A stretch of 64,000 bases of DNA. Source: Glandiceps talaboti. Lineage: Eukaryota; Hemichordata; Enteropneusta; Spengelidae. A program made the translations under genes and the position numbers. Shown here in pieces: positions 56,370-64,000 of this stretch. The stretch is from NCBI RefSeq assembly GCF_964340395.1, contig NC_135553.1, forward strand, positions 26,663,449 to 26,727,448. The letters run 5' to 3'. The notes beneath the pieces are model-generated. The model was not told the DNA's origin and ran no database searches. It saw only the letters and a program-made list of their open reading frames with translations. How positions within the stretch are numbered: position 1 is the stretch's first letter; each line of letters begins with the position of its first letter.

Positions 56370-58347
56370 GTCCTTTACCCTGTGGCAATACCAGTGATCA
56401 GGTCAACCAGGGCAAGCTTATTACTGTTTTTTCCTGAAACCAAACTGAGTTTTGATGAGGATGTTGTATTTTTCAAAATATATAACAAGTTGATGATTGA
56501 CAATAGATTCAAACACTTTACTGATTACGGGCAAAATTGAAATGGGGCGATAATTGCCAACATCGCATGGCGAACCTTTTTTATAAATAGGTATTACCTT
56601 GGCAATCTTAAGTAGACTTGGAAAAATACCATTGTTGAGAGAACAGTTAATTATATGTGTGAGAGGGCATGCAATAATGTGAGCAGCGTGTATAACTAAG
56701 AGGGGATTAATTGTGTCCTGACCGATAGCTTTGCGGGGATCAAGCTTGAATATTTCTCCAAGGACGTCTTCTTCAGACACGGGGTGAAAGAAAAAGGAGT
56801 TGAGGTAGTTCCCATCCAGGTATTGTCTAAAGTCTTTGTTGCTTGTAATCTTTTGAGCAAGATTGGGCCCAATACCAGTGAAATAATTATTGAATTCTTG
56901 AGCAATATCTCTTGTATCTGTTAAGCATGTGTTTCCACGGTTGTTTGTAGTTAATTTATCGGGAGAACATTTGGTATGTGTTTTGTTCAACATCTCTTTA
57001 ATAATAAGCCAAGTTTTGTTGGTGTTGCCAGAGGCATTTGAAATTTTATTGGTGTAGTAGTTTTTCTTAGCCAACCTAAGGAGCTTCGTCAATGTATTCC
57101 TGTACCTAGTATACTTATTTTTAATTTGGTTATTCCTTGGGTCATTTTCGAGAAAAGTTTATGTTTTGTATGTATGGATGTAAATAAGCCCTTTGTGATC
57201 CAGGGTCTTTTAATTGACTTTTGTGTTCTTGTAAATGTTTTTATTCGAAGATGTCTTCTGATAACAGTATGAAATAAATCATTAAAAATAGTGTATGCTT
57301 CAGACGGATCTTCGCACATGTGGACTGGTTGCCAGGATACATTGCTTAGGTCAGCTAAGAAGGCCTCTTTGTTGTAATTCCTGAAATCGTAGGTGTGTGT
57401 TTTGGTACTGTTTTCAAAAACGTGATGCAGACTTTTAATAATGCCGAAAATTGGATAGTGGTCTGAAATGTCTGTTTCAATTGTACCGGACTCAATAAAG
57501 TGGTCAGTAATATTTGTGAGGTGTTAGTAACTCTGGTAGGGGTGTTAATTAATTGTGTCATATTGTATGTATTCAGGAGAGTATTGTAATGAGTAACGGG
57601 TGGGCTATCTAAAGATGTGTCAATATTCATATCGCCAAGGAGAATACAATCACGCCCGTTCACTGACACCTGATCAAGGCATGCTTCTAAACTGTCAATG
57701 AATTCATTAAAAGGTGTGTTGGGTCTTCTGTACATAACGCCTATAACAATCTTTTTGTTGTTGATCATAGTTTCCCCAAAGATGGATTCGCAGTGATTAA
57801 TTTTACATGTGTTAATGCGAGAGAAGGACAACGAGTTGTGAAAATACAGAGCGACTCCACCACCTTGTGAGGCTTCACGATTACAAGTAACGAAAGTATA
57901 GGAAGGCAAATCATAAAGACAGCAATTTGAATCGGGATGTAACCATGTTTCCGTTAGAGCTATAAAAAGAAAATTTTGATCTAACATGCTTAGAAAGTTA
58001 ACAAAGCTATCAAAGTTTTTTGTAAGGGATCTGACATTGCAATGTAGGAAAGAACATGAACTGTTTAAAAGATTTCTATCAGAATTGAACTGGTTGACTG
58101 TGCAAGACTTACAGCTGTATTTGACTATGACTTCTTCGTTCATCATGAAATGACTGACATACTTAGAGAATAAGTAATCGAAAAATGTGTTTTTAATGTG
58201 CATTAAGTTAGTTTTGTTTGTTTGATATGCTTGTGTGTTTTGTATTCTTGAATTTTTCATTTTTAGGAGCCTGTAAATGGGACTTGCCGGCCTTCCGTGA
58301 AATAAATAAATAAACTGTATGTCAACGAGTTGAGTAATTGGTAACAA
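56370..58347 (-). pseudogene. Jockey-superfamily LINE, decayed and truncated within the RT
   Basis: An AP-type endonuclease (58347-57355) shows LHCNVRSLTKNF, ALTETWL, IGVMYRRPNTP and LLGDMNIDTS. After frameshifts comes a linker (57319-57089). The 5' part of a reverse transcriptase (57092-56421) has DPRKAIGQDTINPLLV, AKVIPIYKKG, GNYRPISILPVISKVFE and QFGFRKK. A last frame shift gives NKLALVDLITGIATG and then a stop. RT motif A and the YxDD box are missing, so it cannot transpose. The element family is known to copy itself by target-primed reverse transcription. No gene-specific relation to neighbours. Confidence 0.9.
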
Positions 58348-58615
58348 AATACAACACCTTATTATTCCAAGACAATAGCCCCCGTCACCACGTCCTGGTT
58401 TTCACATAATTTTATACATTACACTTTCATTCAAACGGGGGTCGACACATACATTCATAATTCATCAACAATACCGGTGCTTATCCGTCATTGCACGCAT
58501 TTAGCGAGGAACGCTAGTCTATACCTTCATTACACAGTGTTCACCCCTATGCACGTTACATAAGTTTGTATTCCTGTAAAATAAAAGAATGTGGAGAAAT
58601 CAACTCCGGACTTTT

Positions 58616-58830
58616 GATTGGTTGTTTGTCAAATGTAACACGTGTACTACCTGTCAAGTGATTGACCAATTTGAAACAAACAACACCTAACTAGTCTTAC
58701 AAACACAATAGTTTTCCCTGCCACCACCTTTAAAGTGCACCTGGAGGGGTAGAGGAAAATTTTGATCCTCTAGGTCTGATTGGTTCATGGTTCTCGACAG
58801 GAATCTAACATCTTGGGTTGGGTATATAAA
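58616..58830 (+). promoter_or_regulatory. CCAAT/TATA core promoter
   Basis: TATATAAA at 58823-58830, 57 bp before an ATG, with CCAAT boxes at 58616-58621 (ATTGG orientation), 58666-58670 and 58778-58783 (ATTGG). Transcription would start near 58855. Confidence 0.5.
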
Positions 58831-58886
58831 TGACGCGTGATACATTTTCAAACTGTCTTTGCGACTCCAGCAAACGATAAACAAAG

Positions 58887-59528
58887 ATGGATACTGGTAT
58901 TGTGCTGCTCACCCTGGTCTATGTCGTCATAGTATATGTCCGAAGCCTTGTACTGCTGAGAGTGGATGATAGAAGAATATTCCGATGTTTGGTATGGGTC
59001 CTGGATGCTGTATGCTGTCTACTTCGCTCACTGGTCGAAAAGAGGAAGTTGGAAGGAAAAATTGCAATGTGTATCACCGTATGGATGCTGTGTTTGCTTC
59101 AGATGTTTGTTCGCCGTACAATAGAGACTGTTCGAGAATGGAAGTCAATGGTTTGCGTATTGGTTCGTCAATTTATCATGGTTTGGTCCCTGCGAGAACG
59201 TCGAAGGATGGTATATGAGATAAGTCGGTTTGCAATGTTTGTTCTTTCTGCTGCATTTGGGCCCGTTGTATGGGAATGGGGGCCATGGTGGCAATTTCGG
59301 CGCGGTACCTTTATTGGCGGGAAGGTGGCGGCCCGGGTTGACAGGTTAGGATTTAGACGGTTTTGTCAGGAGGAAAGTTTGTCATTGGTTGTTCAAGTGG
59401 CACAGACTGTAATATTCCCCATTTTCGAAAACATTAAGAACGCAAAATACAAATACAAAATACATATCAAAATTTATCTACGAATAAAAAATACAAATCA
59501 AAATTTATCGACAAACAAATTTGAATAG
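58887..59528 (+). CDS. Possible single-exon gene, 213-residue hydrophobic protein
   Basis: I do not recognise this protein. The ATG has a strong context (AAAGATGG) and is preceded by a TATA box and CCAAT boxes. The translation begins MDTGIVLLTLVYVVIVYVRS and has four to five hydrophobic segments: about residues 4-23, 31-45, 59-76, 86-102 and 112-130. Arg-rich stretches (LRERRRM, RRTIETVREW) lie between them, which suggests a small membrane protein. The last ~27 residues (KYKYKIHIKIYLRIKN and on) are encoded by AT-rich simple-looking sequence and may be run-on into untranslated DNA. No introns needed. A shorter overlapping frame at 58985-59218 is an alternative. It could also be chance. Confidence 0.35.
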   Translation: MDTGIVLLTLVYVVIVYVRSLVLLRVDDRRIFRCLVWVLDAVCCLLRSLVEKRKLEGKIAMCITVWMLCLLQMFVRRTIETVREWKSMVCVLVRQFIMVWSLRERRRMVYEISRFAMFVLSAAFGPVVWEWGPWWQFRRGTFIGGKVAARVDRLGFRRFCQEESLSLVVQVAQTVIFPIFENIKNAKYKYKIHIKIYLRIKNTNQNLSTNKFE

Positions 59529-59529
59529 A

Positions 59530-60290
59530 TACGTCATACATAGTCATGTACACAAAGTTGTTCTCGGGTACCCAGATTCCTATAAATTCAGCCACCTCCG
59601 GTATACACTTTTCTTTCACATTTTGCCATGTTCAAATGAAAAATCATTGATGTTTATATTAGACTATTTACGAAACACAAACTTGAAAACCATAATTGCC
59701 TATAACCACAGAAAACCACTTCTATTTAGGGTCCCATACTAAAGTTACCCCAAAACTAGTAAACCAAATGTAAACTTAAAATAGGTTGTTCCTAGAAATA
59801 CAGACTGTGCCACTTCTAATTAGGGTTCCCATTCTAAAATTAACAACTTTCGCAAAAACTAGTTAACTAAATGTAAACTTAAAATAGATTGTTTCTAGAA
59901 ATACTGACTGTGCCACTTCTAATTAGGGTTAAAGTTTTCGCAAAATCTAGTTAGTTAGTTTTTTTTCAAGAAATACAAAGTTGAATCGAAATATTTCTTT
60001 CATTAAAATGCTAATCATACAAAATTAAAACCCGTGTATTTTGCTCTGCAGCGCATATTTTTTTCATTCATGTTATAAATTTAAGAGTTATTTCCGTAAA
60101 GACATTCTTCTTTGAAGATGATGAAAAAGATAAGTTTGTTTACAATATTACAAATATAGCTAATAACCACATAACAACCAACAATGTGTACCAAATTTAT
60201 TTTTCGTTTTGTGATGGTCAGAACATTCATAAATTACAATACAAAATAATGTCACCGCTTCAGTTATACCCATGGTATAGTGATCAAATA
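59530..60290. repeat. ~118-bp tandem repeat, ~3 copies, in unassigned DNA
   Basis: Between about 59690 and 59950 the words CCACTTCTAATTAGGGTT, AACTAAATGTAAACTTAAAA and TAGAAATACTGACTGTGCC recur in order about three times. The rest shows nothing recognisable. Confidence 0.7.
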
Positions 60291-60294
60291 TATG

Positions 60295-63200
60295 TGTCTC
60301 AAAACCAAATTAAGGCTTATGATCTCATCTTTTTGGTCAAAGATCTATCATTAGATTAAGATGTATTCTGGATGTGTTTATCTCATCAGTGATATTCAAA
60401 TTAGGGCTTAAAAGACTAAAAATAAAGGAAAGTCTATAACAAGATGATCCAATCAGTAATATGCAAATTTGTGCCTAATAATATGTCTTTTTGGTCAAAA
60501 ATCTATCATTAGATTAAGATGTACTCTTGATGTGTTTATCTCATCAGTGATATGCAAATTAGCTCTAAAAACACTAAAACTAAATGTCGATATTTATAAA
60601 AAGTCTATAACAAGATGATCCAATCAGTAATATGCAAATTAGTGCCTAATAATGTGTCGTTTTGGTCAAAAATCTATCATTAGATTAAGATGTATTCTTG
60701 ATGTGTTTATCTCATCAGTAATATGCAAATTAGTGCCTAATAATGTGTCTTTTTGGTCAAAAATCTATTATTAGATTAAGATGTATTCTTGATGTGTTTA
60801 TCTCATCAGTGATATGCAAATTAGGGCTTAAAAGACTAAAAATAAAGGAAAGTCTATAACAAGATGATCCAATCAGTAATATGCAAATTAGTGCCTAAAA
60901 TGTGTCTTTTTGGTCAAAAATCTATCATTAGATTAATATGCATTCTTGATGTGTTTATCTCATCAGTGATATGCAAATTAAGGCTAAAAAGACTAAAACT
61001 AAGTCTATATTTACAAAAAGTCTATAACAAGATGATCTAATCAGTAATATGCAAATTAGTGCCTAATAATGTGTCTTTTTGATCAAAAATCTATCATTAG
61101 ATTAAGATGTATTCTGGATGTGTTTATCTCATCACTGATATGCAAATTAGGGCTAAGAAGGCTAAAAATAAAAGAAAGTCTATAACAAGATGATCCAATC
61201 AGTAATATGCAAATTAGTGCCTAATAATATGCCTTTTTGGTCAAAATTCTATCATTAGATTCAGATGTATTCTTGATGTGTTTATCTCATCAGTGATATG
61301 CAAATTAGGGCTAAAAAGACTAACAATAAAATAGTCTATAACAAGATGATCCAATCAGTAATATGCAAATTAGTGCCTAATAATGTGTCTTTTTGGTCAA
61401 AAGTCTATCATTAGATTAAGATGTATTCTTGATGTGTTTATCTCATCACTGATATGCAAATTAGGGCTAAAAAGACTAAAAATAAAATAGTCTATAACAA
61501 GATGATCCAATCAGTAATATGCAAATTAGTGCCTAATAATATGTCTTTTTGGTCAAAATTCTATCATTAGATTAAGATGTATTCTTGATGTGTTTATCTT
61601 ATTAGTGATATGCAAATTAGGGCTAAAAAGACTAAAACTAAGTCTATTTACAAAGTCTATAACAAGATGATCCAATCAGTAATATGCAAATTAGTGCCTA
61701 ATAACGTGTCTTTTTGGTCAAAAGTCTATCATTAGATTAAGATGTATTCTTGATGTGTTTATCTCATCACTGATATGCAAATTAGGGCTAAAAAGACTCA
61801 AACTAAAAGAAAGTCTATAACAAGATGATCCAATCAGTAATATGCAAATTAGTGTCTAATAATGTGTCTTTTTGGTCAAAAGTCTATCATTAGATTAAGA
61901 TGTATTCTTGATGTGTTTATCTCATCACTGATATGCAAATTAGGGCTAAAAAGACTCAAACTAAAAGAAAGTCTATAACAAGATGATCCAATCAGTAATA
62001 TGCAAATTAGTGTCTAATAATGTGTCTTTTTGGTCAAAAGTCTATCATTAGATTAAGATGTACTCTTGATGTGTTTATCTCATCAGTGATATGCAAATTA
62101 GGGCTAAAAAGACTCAAACTAAAAGAAAGTCTATAACAAGATGATCCAATCAGTAATATGCAAATTAGTGCCTAATAATATGTCTTTTTGGTCAAAATTC
62201 TATCATTAGATTAAGATGTAATTTTGATGTTTATCTCATTAGTGATATGCAAATTAGGGCTAAAAAGACTAAAACTAAAAGTCTATATTTATAAAGTCTA
62301 TAACAAGATGATCCAATCAGTAATATGCAAATTAGTGCCTAATAATGTGTCTTTTTGGTCAAAAGTCTATCATTAGATTAAGATGTATTCTTGATGTGTT
62401 TATCTCATCACTGATATGCAAATTAGGGCTAAAAAGACTAAAACTAAAAGAAAGTCAATAACAAGTTGATCCAATCAGTAATATGCAAATTAGTGCCTAA
62501 TAATGTGTCTTTTTGGTCAAAAATCTATTAAGAGATTAAGATGTACTCTTGATGTGTTTATCTCATCAGTGATATGCAAATTAGGGCTAAAAAGACTAAA
62601 ACTAAAAGTCTATACTTACAAAAATGCTATAAGAAGATGATCCAATCAGTAATATGCAAATTAGTGTCTGAAAATGCGTCTTTTTGGTCAAAAATCTATC
62701 ATTAGATTTAGATGTATTCTTAATACCATGATCTCATCGGTGATATGCAAATTAGGGCTAAAAAGCCTCAAACTAAAAGTCTATATTTACAAAACGTCTA
62801 TAACAAGATGATCTCTTCAGTGATATGCAAATTAGGGGCTAATAATGTGGCTTTTTGGTCAAAAGTCTATCATTAGTTTAAGATGTATTCTTAATACTAT
62901 GATCTCATCGATGATATGCAAATTAGGGCTAAAAAGCCTAAAACTAACGGTCTTTATTTAAAAAAGTCTATAATAAGATGATCCAATCAGTAATATGCAA
63001 ATTAGTGCCTAAAAATGTGTCTTTATGGTAAAAAATCTATCATTAGTTTAAGATGTATTCTTGATGTGTTTATCTCATCAGTGATATGCAAATTAGGGCT
63101 ATAAAGACTAAAACTAAGTCTATATTTACAAAAGGTCTATAACACGATCCAATCAGTGATATGTAAATTATGATCTAAAAATGTCTTTTTGGTTGTCTAT

Positions 63201-63315
63201 AATTAGATTAAGATGTATTCTTGATATGATAATTTCATCAGTGATATGCAAATTAGGGCTAAAAAGACTACAACTAAAAATCTGTAATTACAAAAAGTCT
63301 ATAACATGATGATCC
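60295..63315. repeat. ~160-bp satellite array, ~19 copies, each with two ATGCAAAT motifs
   Basis: Each unit has two halves: TCATCAGTGATATGCAAATT then AGGGCTAAAAAGAC, and CCAATCAGTAATATGCAAAT then TAGTGCCTAATAATGTG, followed by TTTTTGGTCAAAAATCTATC. ATGCAAAT is the POU octamer. Reverse-complemented, the units match family A body modules (ATAGATTTTTGACCAGAAAG, CCTAATTTGCATATCACTGA). Confidence 0.95.
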
Positions 63316-64000
63316 CCGAGCACTGAGCAAGGACCATTAGTTTTTCACCATTAGAGTAGTTTTTGTTACATGGGAGGAGTTTAAAAAAAATGTTTTTATA
63401 AGAGAACTACCGTCTCCCTCATTAACCTCTGTAAAAAATAAATAAAATAAAAGCTGTAAAAATATAACTGGTGTAAACCAAAATGCTCCTGTAGGTTGCA
63501 ATTGGTTTTGCTAAATTAAAACTGAATCATAAAAGTTTGATTCAATATTTATCAATTGAAATTTTGAACAAAAATATTATGGTTTACCACACTTGTGTTT
63601 CTCTCTCAATCAGAGATCACAATGTTTAGAAAAGGGAATAGAATTCATCCAGCAAAAGCACTTTTAGTCCCCCAAAGTGAGTGACTATTACAATGGGCTC
63701 AGACTTCCAATATCTGATTTCTTTCAAAACTGGCACAAAGGTGACATGTCATTCGGAAAATATGCCATATTTGTCATCAAAAATCAATATTTTCTGCATA
63801 ATTAATCATAAAACAAGCTTTATTTTGAAACCTGGCCTTGAGCTCCCATGGACTATACAGGGAAGGTCTGCTGTAAAGTCTGTATGCATATGTCATAAGG
63901 TACATGTACATGTATGATATAGGGTATATACTTTTCTAGGCGAGAAGATTTTGGATAACCCTGCCCATCTAGACTGGTTGATTTTATTTTAATTGTAGTT
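63316..64000. other. No feature seen
   Basis: AT-rich; open frame 63681-63917 (plus) has no recognisable homology. Confidence 0.5.

Overview
The window is animal nuclear DNA: AT-rich, intron-dense, with GT-AG splice sites, non-LTR retrotransposon remains and many minisatellites. It is not bacterial or viral. The genes are conserved across metazoans. The mixture of dispersed repeats suggests a non-vertebrate, probably marine, bilaterian, but I cannot name the species from sequence alone.

Two conserved genes lie head-to-tail on the minus strand. TBL3 (UTP13, a WD40 subunit of the small-subunit processome) starts at 25972. Fifteen coding exons down to 1238 encode the first 563 residues; the last ~245 residues expected from the human protein lie beyond position 1. 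HTRA2 (Omi, the mitochondrial intermembrane-space serine protease) is complete in six exons, 50107 to 33165, encoding 485 residues with an intact His/Asp/Ser triad and a PDZ domain.

Nested in TBL3 intron 14 on the plus strand (about 2236-5129) is a gene or pseudogene related to the NRF1/EWG DNA-binding domain. It has three in-phase GT-AG introns but also frame breaks. A perfect palindromic NRF1 site (TGCGCATGCGCA) lies just upstream of the HTRA2 start codon.

The rest is mostly repeats. TBL3 introns hold 62-, 57-, 55-, 28- and 23-bp tandem arrays, a partial copy of exon 7, a reverse-transcriptase fossil split by a 252-bp element with 16-bp terminal inverted repeats, and a fossil SAP-like transposon-type gene. 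The intergenic region (26-33 kb) holds a hairpin element and a long inverted-repeat pair. HTRA2 intron 5 is almost wholly a 66-bp minisatellite built from the exon 5 splice-donor boundary. HTRA2 intron 4 holds 62 copies of a ~42-bp unit, most carrying an inverted pair of forkhead-type motifs, plus a LINE 3' end.

Upstream of HTRA2 (50-64 kb) are a 21-bp array, a ~2.6 kb element with ~400-500 bp inverted arms, a decayed jockey-like LINE, a possible single-exon membrane-protein gene with a TATA/CCAAT promoter, and a ~160-bp satellite (60.3-63.3 kb) whose sequence matches the inside of a dispersed repeat family seen elsewhere in the window.
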